Counted from the stretch's first letter, positions 9,624-18,318 are shown. The stretch: DNA of 64,000 nucleotides from Streptomyces sp. DH24 (GCF_029813775.1 NZ_JARVKW010000009.1:62001-126000); one strand, 5' to 3'. Numbers and translations are program-made. Notes: generated by a model from the letters alone, not told the origin.

Positions 9624-9980
9624 TCAGCCGGCGACGATCTCCCGCACCTCGCAGGTGAACTCCCAGCCCTCGCCGTGGACCCTCAGGAACCGGGAGGCCC
9701 ACTCCTGCGCCTCGGCCAGGTCCTTGCACTGCATGATCGCGTAGCCGCCGACGACCTCCTTGGTCTCGGTGAACGGCCCGTCGGTGACGGACACCTTCTC
9801 GCCGTTCCAGTGCATGCGCGCGCCCTGCGCGGTCGGCGTCAGACCGGCGGTGTCGAGCATCACCCCGGCCTTGGTCATCTCGTCCAGCAGCTTCTCCATG
9901 CGCTCCATCACCTCGGGGCCGGGGTGCTCGGCGGGCATGTTGTTCTCGTCGATGCGAATCAGCGACATGTAGCGGGGCAC
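9624..9980 (-). CDS. DGPF domain (YCII-related) protein
   Basis: A 118-residue protein of the YCII/DGPF family. It begins MPRYMSLIRIDENNMP and carries the signature VTDGPFTETKEVVGGYAIM at about residues 64-82; the DGPF motif names the family. Members are small ferredoxin-like proteins of unknown function that are co-encoded with ECF41/42-type sigma factors. It is upstream of the sigma-factor gene and probably shares its transcript. Confidence 0.9.
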   Translation of the reverse strand: MPRYMSLIRIDENNMPAEHPGPEVMERMEKLLDEMTKAGVMLDTAGLTPTAQGARMHWNGEKVSVTDGPFTETKEVVGGYAIMQCKDLAEAQEWASRFLRVHGEGWEFTCEVREIVAG

Positions 9981-10111
9981 GGTGACTCCTCGGGTCGGTC
10001 GGGCCGGGTCCTTCCCGGCCTCTCACCCGTGCGTCGATCGGGCTCCGGCCGTCTCGACACGGTCACCGGAATTTCTTCGGGAGATTTTTCCGGCCCGGCG
10101 TGCGGGCGTAG

Positions 10112-10179
10112 CCACGCCCGGGGTCCGGGGTCCGGCACGGCCACGCCCGGGGTCCGGCACGGCCACGCCCGGGGTCCGG
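10112..10179. repeat. Three GC-rich direct repeats
   Basis: The 17-mer CCACGCCCGGGGTCCGG occurs at 10112, 10141 and 10163 in the non-coding gap between the LCP gene and the DGPF gene. Units two and three are 22 bases apart. No reading frame supports a protein here. Confidence 0.7.
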
Positions 10180-10270
10180 CGCAGCCGCGCCCGGTCGTGG
10201 ATGCCGGCCGTGCGTTCCCGGCCTGACGCGGGGCCTCCGGCCACCGGCCCCGGTTCCTGCCCCACCGCCG

Positions 10271-11311
10271 TCAGCGCAGCGACTCCCACAGTTCCGCCGC
10301 CTCCGGTTCCCGTGCCACCACGCGGTTGGGGTCCTCCGGCGCCGGGACCACCGGCATCGTCACCGTCGTCACGTCGTCCGCCGTGAGGTCGCGCAGGCTC
10401 TGCCCCAGGCGGATCAGCTCGGCCAGCGAGTCCAGGCCCGTGTCGGTCGTCAGGCTGCCGGTCACCGCGTCCGCGACCTCGTACAGCCGTGCCGGGTCGG
10501 TGAGCAGACCGGTGTCCCCGAGCCGCGTCAGCAGGGCCTTCACCAGGTGCTGCTGGAGTGCGATCCGGCCGAGGTCGCTGCCGTCGCCCAGGCCGTACCG
10601 GGTGCGGGCCAGGGCCAGGGCCCGCGTGCCGTCGAGGTGGTGGGTGCCGGCGGCCAGCCGCAGACGGCTCAGGTCGTCGTCGATGTCCGCCTCGGTGGTG
10701 ACGGTGACGCCGCCGAGCGCGTCCACCAGCTTCGCGAAGCCCGCGAAGTCGATCTCGACGTAGTGGTCCATGCGGACGCCGGTGAGCGTCTCGGCCGTCT
10801 TCACCGCGCAGACCGGACCGCCCACCGCGTACGCGCTGTTGAACATCGCCCGGTGCGCCACCGCCGTGTCGCCGCCCGACGGCGACGGACAGGACGGCCG
10901 CGTGACGAGCGTGTCGCGCGGGATGCTGACCACCGTGGCGCTGGTACGGCCCGCGTCCAGGTGCACGACCATCGCCGTGTCCGAGCGGGCGCCGGTGCCG
11001 CTGCCGCCGCCGAGCCGCCGGTTCTCGCTGCCGGCGCGCGAGTCCGAGCCCAGCACCAGGATGTTCAGCGCCCCGGACCGGAGCGGCGCGCCGGACGAGG
11101 CCGGCGGCTCCGGTCCCGCCGGGCGGTCGTCGCCGAGCGCGCTGTTGATGTCGACGCTGTCGATGTTGCCGTTGAGGTGCCCGTACGCCCAGCCCGCCGC
11201 GGCCACGCCCAGCGCCAGCACCCCGGCCAGCGCGAGGCCGGCGGCCTTCAGCAGGGCGGGGCGCCGGCCTCGTCGTGGGCCCGCGTCGCCGTTCCCGTCG
11301 TCTCCCGTCAC
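10271..11311 (-). CDS. LytR-CpsA-Psr (LCP) family cell-wall polymer ligase
   Basis: A 346-residue membrane-anchored LCP protein. A basic N-terminus is followed by one transmembrane helix (about 20-43, LLKAAGLALAGVLALGVAAAG) and then the extracellular catalytic domain: ILVLGSDSRAG, RSDTAMVVHLD, VVSIPRDTLV, HYVEIDFAGFAKLVDALGGV and LDGTRALALARTRYG. The conserved Arg and Asp residues for pyrophosphate binding are present. LCP enzymes transfer secondary polymers such as teichoic acids from lipid carriers to peptidoglycan. It stands alone, 140 bases downstream of the LacI gene. Confidence 0.92.
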   Translation of the reverse strand: MTGDDGNGDAGPRRGRRPALLKAAGLALAGVLALGVAAAGWAYGHLNGNIDSVDINSALGDDRPAGPEPPASSGAPLRSGALNILVLGSDSRAGSENRRLGGGSGTGARSDTAMVVHLDAGRTSATVVSIPRDTLVTRPSCPSPSGGDTAVAHRAMFNSAYAVGGPVCAVKTAETLTGVRMDHYVEIDFAGFAKLVDALGGVTVTTEADIDDDLSRLRLAAGTHHLDGTRALALARTRYGLGDGSDLGRIALQQHLVKALLTRLGDTGLLTDPARLYEVADAVTGSLTTDTGLDSLAELIRLGQSLRDLTADDVTTVTMPVVPAPEDPNRVVAREPEAAELWESLR

Positions 11312-11452
11312 GGGCAGGAACGTACGTCCGAATTATTTCAGGACGCGCTCTCGGGGCGGCTTTCTTCGGAAATTCTCAGACTTCCCGAACCCGGGAAGCC
11401 CTCGGAGGCCGTCGCGCGTCGCGCCTCGGGCGGCTTCGAAAAGTTTCGGGCG

Positions 11453-12502
11453 TCACGCCGGGGGCGCCGCCGTACTGCTGCGCACCACCAGGCTGGTCGC
11501 CAGTTCCACCCGGGTCGCGGCCGGGGTGCCCTCCTCGCGCCCGAGGGCCAGCAGCAGCTTCGCCGCGGCCTCCGCCATCTCCGTCAGCGGCTGCCGGACG
11601 GTCGTCAGCGGCGGCCCCACCCAGCGCGCCACCGGCAGGTCGTCGAAGCCGACCACGCTGAGGTCCTCGGGAATCCGCAGCCCCAGTTCGCGCGCCGCCT
11701 CGTACAGCCCGAGCGCCTGGAGGTCGTTGCCGGCGAAGACGGCGGTGGGCCGGTCGGGGCGGCGCAGCAGGGCCAGGCCCTGGCGGTAGCCCGCGTCGTG
11801 GTGGAAGTCGCCGGCCCGGATCAGGTCGGGGTCCACCGGCAGCCCGGCGGTCTCCAGGGCGGCCCGGTAGCCGTCGATGCGGGCGCGGCTGCACATCATG
11901 CGGGACGGGCCGCTGATCGCGCCTATGCGGGTGTGTCCGAGGTCGACCAGGTGCCGGGTGGCGGCGAGGCCGCCCTGCCAGTTGGTGGCGCCGATCGACG
12001 GCACGTCCGCGCCCGGGTCGCCGGCCGGGTCCATCACCACGAACGGGATGGAGCGGCTGGTGAGCAGCGCGCGCTGCGACCCGTCGAGGTCGGACAGCAC
12101 GAGGATGACGCCGTGCGGGCGGCGCGCGGCGACCTGGTCGGCCCAGCTGCGGCCCGGTGTGAGCCGCCCCGCGCTCTCGGAGAGCACGACGCTCAGCCCG
12201 GCGTCGCGGGCCACGTTCTCCACGCCGCGGATGACCTCCATCGCCCAGGCGCTCTCCAGCTCGTGGAAGACCAGGTCGATCAGGGGCGAGCGGCTCGCCT
12301 CGGCGCGCCGGCGCCGGTAGCCGTGGGCGCGCAGCAACTGCTCCACGCGGGCCCGGGTGCCCGGGGCGACGTCGGCTCGGCCGTTGAGGACCTTCGAAAC
12401 AGTCGGCGCCGACACACCGGCCTCGCGGGCGATCTCGGCGAGGGTCGCGGTCTGCGCGGACCGTCCTCGCGTCCGGGTTCCTGCGGGCTGCGGTGATGTC
12501 AT
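11453..12502 (-). CDS. LacI-family transcriptional regulator
   Basis: A 349-residue repressor. Residues about 17-64 are the LacI helix-turn-helix and hinge (TLAEIAREAGVSAPTVSKVLNGR, then RARVEQLLRAHGYR). The rest is a periplasmic-binding-protein-like sensor (LIDLVFHELESAWAMEVIRGVE, RPTAVFAGNDLQALG, LSVVGFDDLPVARWV). Such regulators in Streptomyces control sugar uptake and secreted glycosidases. No transporter is next to it, so its target must be elsewhere; the same 12-base operator sequence occurs upstream of this gene and upstream of the xylanase at 62209. The ATG at 12502 is chosen by family length; the ribosome site is weak. Confidence 0.9.
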   Translation of the reverse strand: MTSPQPAGTRTRGRSAQTATLAEIAREAGVSAPTVSKVLNGRADVAPGTRARVEQLLRAHGYRRRRAEASRSPLIDLVFHELESAWAMEVIRGVENVARDAGLSVVLSESAGRLTPGRSWADQVAARRPHGVILVLSDLDGSQRALLTSRSIPFVVMDPAGDPGADVPSIGATNWQGGLAATRHLVDLGHTRIGAISGPSRMMCSRARIDGYRAALETAGLPVDPDLIRAGDFHHDAGYRQGLALLRRPDRPTAVFAGNDLQALGLYEAARELGLRIPEDLSVVGFDDLPVARWVGPPLTTVRQPLTEMAEAAAKLLLALGREEGTPAATRVELATSLVVRSSTAAPPA

Positions 12503-12561
12503 GGCGGCGATCGTAACCCCGTACGGCCCCGGCACGAAGACCTCTCACTGTCCCGCACCTC

Positions 12562-12594
12562 CGGAACATTCGGCTGATGACGCGAAACATTCGA
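12562..12594. promoter_or_regulatory. Putative LacI-type operators upstream of the LacI gene
   Basis: CGGAACATTCGG (12562-12573) and CGAAACATTCGA (12583-12594) lie 21 bases apart, two helical turns, 60-90 bases upstream of the start codon. The second is the exact reverse complement of a 12-mer in the xylanase promoter at 63371-63382. Autoregulation is inferred. Confidence 0.5.
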
Positions 12595-12759
12595 ACCGGG
12601 CGACGGGTGGACACCCCCGGAGTTCACCCACCGTTCAGAGCGCGCAGTGGCCGGAACCGGCGCCCCGGAACTATTTCTGGCTGGGCAGGGCCGCGACAGC
12701 CGCCCGCTGGGAACGGCGGCACGGCCTCGTCGTCCGGTGCGCAGGCGGCGGCTGGGCGG

Positions 12760-13017
12760 TCAGTCGGCGCCCAGCGACTCGAACCGCCACCGGTGCACCG
12801 CCCGCGTCACCAACTCCCCCGGAGGTTCCGGCAGTTCCGGAAGGTCCGCGTCGTACTCCGCCGCCCACCACGTGACGACCAGCACCCGGTCCTGCGGGGC
12901 GCGGAAGGTCTCCCGGCGCAGGGGCCGCGCCGGGAGTCGCTGTGCGCGCGCCCAGGCGAGCAGGTCCGCGCCCCGGCCGTCGGCCGCCCGCGCCTCCCAC
13001 ATCAGCGCGACCGTCAC
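12760..13017 (-). CDS. Small hypothetical protein coupled to tsaD
   Basis: An 85-residue protein starting at GTG 13017, which overlaps the tsaD stop codon by four bases (GTGA). It has a tryptophan-rich centre ([47 protein letters not shown]) and no signal peptide or known catalytic motif. I do not recognise the family. Its tight coupling suggests expression with the t6A genes. Confidence 0.7.
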   Translation of the reverse strand: MTVALMWEARAADGRGADLLAWARAQRLPARPLRRETFRAPQDRVLVVTWWAAEYDADLPELPEPPGELVTRAVHRWRFESLGAD

Positions 13018-14099
13018 GAGTAGAGGTTCTCCCCGCTGATCTCGTGCACGTGGTCGTGGCCCGGCACATGCGGTTCCGTCACCGGCAGGGAGGAGTCCGC
13101 GGACAGGTCCCAGCTCGACGCCGGCCGGTTCCTGGCCACCATCTCCGCACCCAGCGCGGCCACCATCGCCCCGTTGTCCGTGCACAGCTTGGGGCGCGGC
13201 ACGCGCAGCCGGATGCCGGCCGCCTCGCAGCGCTCCTGGGCCAGCGCCCGCAGCCGGGAGTTGGCCGCCACGCCGCCGCCGATCATCAGGTGGTCGACAC
13301 CCTCGTCCTTGCAGGCCCGGACCGCCTTGCGGGTCAGCACGTCCACGACCGCCTCCTGGAAGGACGCCGCCACGTCACGCACCGGGACCTCCTCGCCCGC
13401 GGCCCGCTTCGCCTCGATCCAGCGGGCGACCGCCGTCTTCAGCCCGGAGAAGGAGAAGTCGTACACGGGGTCGCGCGGGCCGGTCAGGCCGCGCGGGAAC
13501 GCGATCGCCTCCGGGTCGCCCTCGCGCGCGTACCGGTCGATGACCGGACCGCCGGGGAAGCCCAGGTTCAGCACGCGGGCGATCTTGTCGAAGGCCTCGC
13601 CGGCCGCGTCGTCGATGGTGGCGCCCATCGGGCGGACGTCCGAGGTGATGTCCGAGGACAGCAGCAGCGAGGAGTGCCCGCCGGACACCAGCAGCGCCAT
13701 CGTCGGCTCCGGCAGCGCGCCGTGCTCCAGCTGGTCCACGCAGATGTGCGACGCCAGGTGGTTCACGCCGTAGAGCGGCTTGCCGAGCGCGTAGGCGTAC
13801 GCCTTCGCCGCCGACACGCCGACCAGCAGCGCGCCCGCCAGGCCCGGCCCGGCGGTCACCGCGATGCCGTCCAGGTCCGTCGCGCTCACCCCGGCTTCCT
13901 TCAGCGCGCGGTCGATGGTCGGGACCATCGCCTCCAGGTGGGCCCGCGAGGCGACCTCCGGTACGACACCGCCGAAGCGGGCGTGCTCGTCGACGCTTGA
14001 GGCGACCGCGTCCGCCAGCAGAGTGGTGCCGCGGACGACGCCGACACCGGTCTCGTCGCAGGAGGTCTCGATCCCCAGTACCAGGGGTTCGTCAGTCAT
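13014..14099 (-). CDS. tsaD: tRNA N6-threonylcarbamoyladenosine transferase TsaD
   Basis: A 361-residue ASKHA-fold protein that transfers the threonylcarbamoyl group to A37 of tRNAs reading ANN codons, acting with TsaB and TsaE. Landmarks are [14 protein letters not shown] at the N-terminus, the metal-binding histidines 114 and 118 in [26 protein letters not shown] and [10 protein letters not shown]. It is last of the tsaB-rimI-tsaD chain, overlapping rimI by eight bases. Confidence 0.97.
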   Translation of the reverse strand: MTDEPLVLGIETSCDETGVGVVRGTTLLADAVASSVDEHARFGGVVPEVASRAHLEAMVPTIDRALKEAGVSATDLDGIAVTAGPGLAGALLVGVSAAKAYAYALGKPLYGVNHLASHICVDQLEHGALPEPTMALLVSGGHSSLLLSSDITSDVRPMGATIDDAAGEAFDKIARVLNLGFPGGPVIDRYAREGDPEAIAFPRGLTGPRDPVYDFSFSGLKTAVARWIEAKRAAGEEVPVRDVAASFQEAVVDVLTRKAVRACKDEGVDHLMIGGGVAANSRLRALAQERCEAAGIRLRVPRPKLCTDNGAMVAALGAEMVARNRPASSWDLSADSSLPVTEPHVPGHDHVHEISGENLYS

Positions 14100-14655
14100 G
14101 GATCTCGGTTCCTTGTACGGAGGGTGAGGAGGCGTCCGCGGCGCTGCCGCCGTCGGACGCCGTGGTCGTCAGTCGCATCACCAGGGCGTCGACGTTGCCC
14201 GGCTGGTAGTAGCCACGCCGGAAACCGATGGCCTCGAAGCCGAAGCGCTCGTACAGCTTCTGCGCGCGGACGTTGTCCACGCGGCACTCCAGCATCACCT
14301 CGGCGCACTCGAAGGCGGTCGCGGCCTTCAGCAGTTCCGTCAGCAGCCGGGAGCCCAGGCCGGTGCCCCACTGTTCGCGGGCCACGGCGATGGTCTGCAC
14401 GTCCGCGAAGTCGCCGGAGGAGGCGAGGCCCGCGTAGCCGACGATCCGCCCGTCCGCCTCGGCGACCAGGTAGCGCCGGGTCGCCTCGGGGCCGCGCGAG
14501 TGCGCCAGCTCGGACCAGAACATGCCGCGCGACCAGGCGTCCTCGGGGAAGAGGTCGCGTTCCAGTTCCAGCACGGGGTCGATGTCCCACCAGCGCATCT
14601 CGCGCAGCACGGGAGTCACCGACGCGGTCTTCGCTCCGGTCGTCCGTCCCGTCAC
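14092..14655 (-). CDS. rimI: Ribosomal protein S18-alanine N-acetyltransferase RimI
   Basis: A 187-residue GNAT acetyltransferase. Acetyl-CoA motif A ([20 protein letters not shown]) is at about 87-104, followed by [37 protein letters not shown] motif B pieces that identify RimI. The predicted reaction is N-terminal acetylation of a ribosomal protein. The GTG at 14655 overlaps the tsaB stop as GTGA, so translation is coupled; an internal GTG 12 codons later is an alternative start. A serine- and alanine-rich tail of about 20 residues follows the core. Confidence 0.9.
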   Translation of the reverse strand: MTGRTTGAKTASVTPVLREMRWWDIDPVLELERDLFPEDAWSRGMFWSELAHSRGPEATRRYLVAEADGRIVGYAGLASSGDFADVQTIAVAREQWGTGLGSRLLTELLKAATAFECAEVMLECRVDNVRAQKLYERFGFEAIGFRRGYYQPGNVDALVMRLTTTASDGGSAADASSPSVQGTEIHD

Positions 14656-15305
14656 TTGGGGGTGACCACCTTGTAGTTCTTGGGCACCTGGGCGTCGGGC
14701 CGGCGCAGGTACAGCGGCCGGGGCGCCGGCAGTTCCTCCCCGCGGGCCAGCTTCTCGGCGGCGAGTCGGGCGAGGGCGGCGGCGGACACGTGCTCGGGCT
14801 CGTGCGCCTGCGGGAAGGTGTCCGGGTACAGCAGGGCGCCCGCGCCGACCGCGGGCAGGCCCTCGACCTGCTCGGCGATGTCGGCGGGCCGGTCGACGGC
14901 CGGGTCGGTGACGCGGGTGCGGGAGTCGGCGTAGCGGGCCCAGTAGACCTCCTTGCGGCGGGCGTCGGTCGCCACGACGAAGGGGCCCGGCAGGTCGGCC
15001 GCGTACGCGAGGCCGTCCAGCGTGCACACGCCGTGCACGGGCACGCCGAGCGCGAGCCCGAAGGTGTCGGCGGTCATCAGACCGACGCGCAGCCCGGTGT
15101 ACGGGCCGGGGCCGATGCCGACGACGACGCCGGTGACCGCGCCGAGGGCGAGGCCGGCCTCGCCGAGCACGCGGTCGACGGCCGGGAGCAGCAGCTCGCC
15201 GTGTCGGCGGGCGTCCACCTGGCTGGACGAGGCGATGACGTCCGTGCCGTCGTGCAGCGCGACGGTCACGGCGGGAGTTGCGGTATCGAGAGCGAGCAAG
15301 AGCAC
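14652..15305 (-). CDS. tsaB: tRNA threonylcarbamoyladenosine biosynthesis protein TsaB
   Basis: A 217-residue paralogue of TsaD that lacks the catalytic metal site and serves as its scaffold. Visible are LLALDTATPAVTVAL at the N-terminus, RHGELLLPAVDRVL and the GIGPGPYTGLRVGLMTA block near 65-82. First gene of the tsaB-rimI-tsaD-small ORF chain, all linked by 4- to 8-base overlaps. Confidence 0.95.
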   Translation of the reverse strand: MLLLALDTATPAVTVALHDGTDVIASSSQVDARRHGELLLPAVDRVLGEAGLALGAVTGVVVGIGPGPYTGLRVGLMTADTFGLALGVPVHGVCTLDGLAYAADLPGPFVVATDARRKEVYWARYADSRTRVTDPAVDRPADIAEQVEGLPAVGAGALLYPDTFPQAHEPEHVSAAALARLAAEKLARGEELPAPRPLYLRRPDAQVPKNYKVVTPK

Positions 15306-15447
15306 GCAAACAGCCTACGGCTCCGGCGCCGCCCGCACCGTCGCCCCGGCCCGGGTGGCCGCCTCCTGCTACCGTCGCCACGGAACGCGACGGTCCGTTT
15401 ACCGTGCGCGAGCAGTGCGGACGACGTACGGGAGAGGTGGGACGACG

Positions 15448-16008
15448 GTGGCAAGCAGCAGCTCCGCAATCGTGGCCGGGCTCACCGCGGCGGCCCTCGC
15501 GACGGTGGGCTTCCTCGCGTACCAGGCGTCGGCGACCGCGCCCGCCGAGTTCGGCAGGCCGCAGGCGACCGTCCCGCCCGAGGTGGCCGCCGCCAAGGCG
15601 CCCCGCGCCAAGCGGCACCCCACCGCGCTGCCGGCCGGGTCCGGGAAGGGCGTCCGGGTCGTGTACTCGCTGGACGACGACCGGGTGTGGCTGGTCGGCG
15701 AGGGCGACCGGGTCCGGCGCTCGTTCCGGGTCAGGCCCGGCGCGGTCGACCCGCTGCCCGGCGTCTACGCCGTCACGTCCCGCTCGAACTCGGTGCGCGG
15801 CTCCGACGGCGTCCCCGTCGAGCACGTCGTCCGCTTCGCCGGCGTCGACGGGGTGTCCATCGGCTTCAGCGCGGCGGTGGACGACTCGGCGCCGGCCACC
15901 CCGAGGAACCCGAGGAAGAAAACGGGCGGCATCCGGGAGACCCGCGCGGACGGCGACGCGATGTGGCGGTTCGCGACGATCGGCCGGAAGGTCGTCGTCA
16001 TCCGCTAG
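15448..16008 (+). CDS. Membrane-anchored protein, possible L,D-transpeptidase-like fold
   Basis: A 186-residue protein starting at GTG 15448 after GGGAGAGG. Residues about 5-25 form a signal anchor (SSAIVAGLTAAALATVGFLAY). After a basic, proline-rich linker come RVVYSLDDDRVWLVGEGDRVRR and PLPGVYAVTSRSNSVRG segments, which resemble the first strands of YkuD-type domains. The catalytic HG...SxGC signature is absent, so if related it is inactive or shortened. It runs against the minus-strand t6A genes and separates tsaB from tsaE. Confidence 0.75.
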   Translation: MASSSSAIVAGLTAAALATVGFLAYQASATAPAEFGRPQATVPPEVAAAKAPRAKRHPTALPAGSGKGVRVVYSLDDDRVWLVGEGDRVRRSFRVRPGAVDPLPGVYAVTSRSNSVRGSDGVPVEHVVRFAGVDGVSIGFSAAVDDSAPATPRNPRKKTGGIRETRADGDAMWRFATIGRKVVVIR

Positions 16009-16074
16009 GCGCCGTGGGCGGCTTGCCCGCGCCCGCCACAGGGGACCGGGGACCCAGGCGGCGGCCGGAGGGCC

Positions 16075-16263
16075 TCAGGCGGCTTCCCGGTGGCCCACGG
16101 GCGGCAGGGTGCGTCCCGACGGCCGGGGCTCGCCCGTCCCGCCCGGTTCCGGCGCCCGCGGTGGCGTGGAGACCGCCTGCGCGGCGGCACAGGACGCCAG
16201 CAGGTCACGCATGGACACCCCGGCGACCGCGGACGGCTGCGGCGTGGTCTCTGACGTGGGCAT
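16075..16263 (-). CDS. Small protein of unknown function under a predicted iron box
   Basis: A 62-residue open frame beginning MPTSETTPQPSAVAGVSMRD and continuing LLASCAAAQAVSTPP. The ATG at 16263 has an ideal GGAGG ribosome site five to six bases upstream. Composition is Pro/Ser/Ala-rich with a single Cys; no signal peptide or domain is recognised. About 30 bases upstream is a perfect inverted repeat resembling the DmdR1/IdeR iron box, so the gene is probably repressed when iron is abundant. Shortness leaves some doubt that it encodes protein. Confidence 0.65.
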   Translation of the reverse strand: MPTSETTPQPSAVAGVSMRDLLASCAAAQAVSTPPRAPEPGGTGEPRPSGRTLPPVGHREAA

Positions 16264-16291
16264 GGACGCCTCCTGGGGGCCGGGGGCGGGC

Positions 16292-16313
16292 GTGGTTAGG
16301 CAGACCTAACCAC
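16292..16313 (-). promoter_or_regulatory. Iron box (DmdR1/IdeR-type operator)
   Basis: GTGGTTAGG-CAGA-CCTAACCAC: perfect 9-base arms (16292-16300, 16305-16313). It contains TTAGGC...ACCTAA in the register of the DtxR/IdeR consensus TTAGGTTAGGCTAACCTAA, matching about 14 of 19 positions. It lies 29 bases upstream of the 62-residue gene. Confidence 0.75.
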
Positions 16314-16460
16314 GGACTGGATACCATGTGACCACGCATGGGAGGCCCGGCGCAAGATTTTCCCGACGCCGTGTCGGTACGTCGGCCCGGGCCGGTGCGG
16401 AGCCGCCGATCCGGGCCGGCCGCGTGCCGGTGCGCCGGCCGGGCGGGTCGGCCGTACGGC

Positions 16461-16973
16461 TCAGGCCGCCAGCACGCTCAGATCGACCGCCGCCCAGCGC
16501 TCCCCGAGCCCGGTCAGCGTCACGTGCCGCACCTCGTCGGTCGTGTCGCCGACGGCACGGTGGATGACGACCTGCAGCCGCTCCTCGGTCAGCTCCTCGA
16601 CCTTGCCCTCGCCCCACTCGACGACGATCACCGACTCCGGCAGCGAGACGTCGAGGTCCAGGTCCTCCATCTCGTCCAGGCCGCCGGACAGCCGGTAGGC
16701 GTCGACGTGCACGAGGGGCGGGCCGTCGCCGAGCGAGGGGTGCACGCGCGCGATGACGAACGTCGGGGACGTGACCGCGCCGCGCACGCCCAGGCCCTCG
16801 CCGAGCCCGCGGGTCAGGGTCGTCTTGCCCGCGCCCAGTTCACCGGAGAGCATCACGAGGTCGCCGGCGCGCAGCAGTTTGGCGAGCCGGCGGCCCAGCT
16901 CCTTCATCTGGTCGGGCGAGGTGATCGTCAGCCGGGTGTCAACCGGGTTGTGCGGTGCCGCTGGTGCTTCCAT
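16461..16973 (-). CDS. tsaE: tRNA t6A biosynthesis ATPase TsaE
   Basis: A 170-residue P-loop protein; Walker A is GELGAGKT at residues 44-51, followed by TSPTFVIAR and the VHVDAYRLSG and VIVVEWGEG motifs of TsaE. It drives the ATPase cycle that resets the TsaB-TsaD complex. Its first 35 bases overlap the end of the alpha/beta hydrolase gene, so they are co-transcribed. It is separated from tsaB by two unrelated small genes. Confidence 0.95.
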   Translation of the reverse strand: MEAPAAPHNPVDTRLTITSPDQMKELGRRLAKLLRAGDLVMLSGELGAGKTTLTRGLGEGLGVRGAVTSPTFVIARVHPSLGDGPPLVHVDAYRLSGGLDEMEDLDLDVSLPESVIVVEWGEGKVEELTEERLQVVIHRAVGDTTDEVRHVTLTGLGERWAAVDLSVLAA

Positions 16974-18213
16974 AGCCCCCCACGGTAGCTCCTGCCGGCA
17001 CCGCGCCCACGCGCGTGAGCAGGTCGGCGAGGCGGTCCGTGACCACCTCCGGGTGCTCCAGCATCACCAGGTGCCCGGCGTCCGGTACGAGCACCAGCTC
17101 CGCGTCCGGCAGCAGGTCGGCGATGGCCTCGCTGTGCTCGCTCGGCGTGACGAGATCGCCGACGCCGGCCAGCACGAGCACCGGTATCTCCCGGAAGTGG
17201 GCGAGCGCCTCCGTCTTGTCGTGGTCGGTGAACGCCGGGTAGAACTCGGCGACCACGTCGATCGGCGTGCCCTCGATCATCCGCTCGGCGAACCGGGCGA
17301 CGGCGGGATCGACGTCCCGTGAGGAGAACGAGTACCGCTTGATGATCCCGGCGAACAGGTCGGCCGTCGCCCGGCGCCCCTTCTCCACCAGCTCGGCCCG
17401 CTGCCCCAGCGCCTTCAGCACGCCCGGCAGCACCCGCCGCACCGCGTTGACCCCGGCCACCGGCAGTCCGAAGTTGACCTCGCCGAGCCGCCCCGACGAG
17501 GTGCCGACGAGGGCGGTGCCGACCACACGCTCGCGGATCAGCTCGGGGAACTGGTCGGCCAGCGCCATCACGGTCATGCCGCCCATCGAGTGCCCCACCA
17601 GCACGAGCGGCCCCTCGGGGGCGGCGGCGTCGACGACGGCCTTGAGATCGCGGCCGAGCTGCTCGATGTCGAGCGGCGTGCCGTCCTGCACCTGGGCCAC
17701 GCCGCGCCCGGAGCGGCCGTGGCTGCGCTGGTCCCAGTACACGGTGCGCACGACACCGCGCAGCGCGGCGCGCTGGAAGTGCCAGGAGTCCTGGTTGAGG
17801 CAGTAGCCGTGGCTGAACACCACCGTGACGGGCGCGGGCGCCTTGCGGCCGAACAGCCGCCTGCGGCGCGGCCCGGTCGCGCCCACGGCCTCCGGGTCCA
17901 CCTCGTCGACCTCGTAGTACAGCTCGGTGCCGTCGTCGGCGTGGGCCTTGCCGGGCATGCCGCGCAGCCCGCCGTACGGGCCCGCCGAGTCGAGTGCCAA
18001 CCGGGCCTTCTGGCGCATGCCGCGGCCGACGGTGAGCCGCTCTATGGCCACGCCGGCCGCCGCGCCCGCCGCGACGATGCCGATCGCGGCGCCCGCGAGG
18101 CCGGCCCGGCGCCAGGTGCCCGCCGCTCCACCGGCAGCGGCGGCGCCGCGGGCCGCGGACGCGGCGGCGGCCGTGGCGGCGTTCGCCACGGCCTCCGCGC
18201 TGCTCTCGCTCAC
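16939..18213 (-). CDS. Alpha/beta hydrolase with N-terminal membrane anchor
   Basis: A 424-residue hydrolase. An alanine-rich N-terminus precedes a hydrophobic helix at about 38-56. The catalytic domain shows the oxyanion motif SHGYCLNQDSWHFQ near 134, the nucleophile elbow GHSMGG with Ser209, a likely acid Asp in GVGDLVTP and the base His in DAGHLVMLE near the C-terminus. The substrate is unknown; related proteins are annotated as lipases or esterases. It sits between alr and tsaE, the usual place in Streptomyces. Confidence 0.88.
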   Translation of the reverse strand: MSESSAEAVANAATAAAASAARGAAAAGGAAGTWRRAGLAGAAIGIVAAGAAAGVAIERLTVGRGMRQKARLALDSAGPYGGLRGMPGKAHADDGTELYYEVDEVDPEAVGATGPRRRRLFGRKAPAPVTVVFSHGYCLNQDSWHFQRAALRGVVRTVYWDQRSHGRSGRGVAQVQDGTPLDIEQLGRDLKAVVDAAAPEGPLVLVGHSMGGMTVMALADQFPELIRERVVGTALVGTSSGRLGEVNFGLPVAGVNAVRRVLPGVLKALGQRAELVEKGRRATADLFAGIIKRYSFSSRDVDPAVARFAERMIEGTPIDVVAEFYPAFTDHDKTEALAHFREIPVLVLAGVGDLVTPSEHSEAIADLLPDAELVLVPDAGHLVMLEHPEVVTDRLADLLTRVGAVPAGATVGGYGSTSGTAQPG

Positions 18214-18292
18214 GAACCCCTCCTCGTCGCCGCCGTCGCCGTCCCGGACGCCGTCCCTGTCTGTGCCTCTACCCGCGCTTCGGCCGCTGAGG

Positions 18293-18318
18293 CCGCCCCA
18301 CGGGTCACCCGTGGGCGG
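18293..18318 (-). terminator. Hairpin downstream of alr
   Basis: CCGCCCCACGGG, loop TCA, CCCGTGGGCGG: an 11-pair stem with one bulged C, starting 11 bases after the alr stop codon. Confidence 0.6.

Noticed and set aside
14124..16331. 735-codon plus-strand frame across rimI, tsaB and the 15448 gene
   Set aside because: It reads antisense or out of frame through three recognisable genes and matches nothing.
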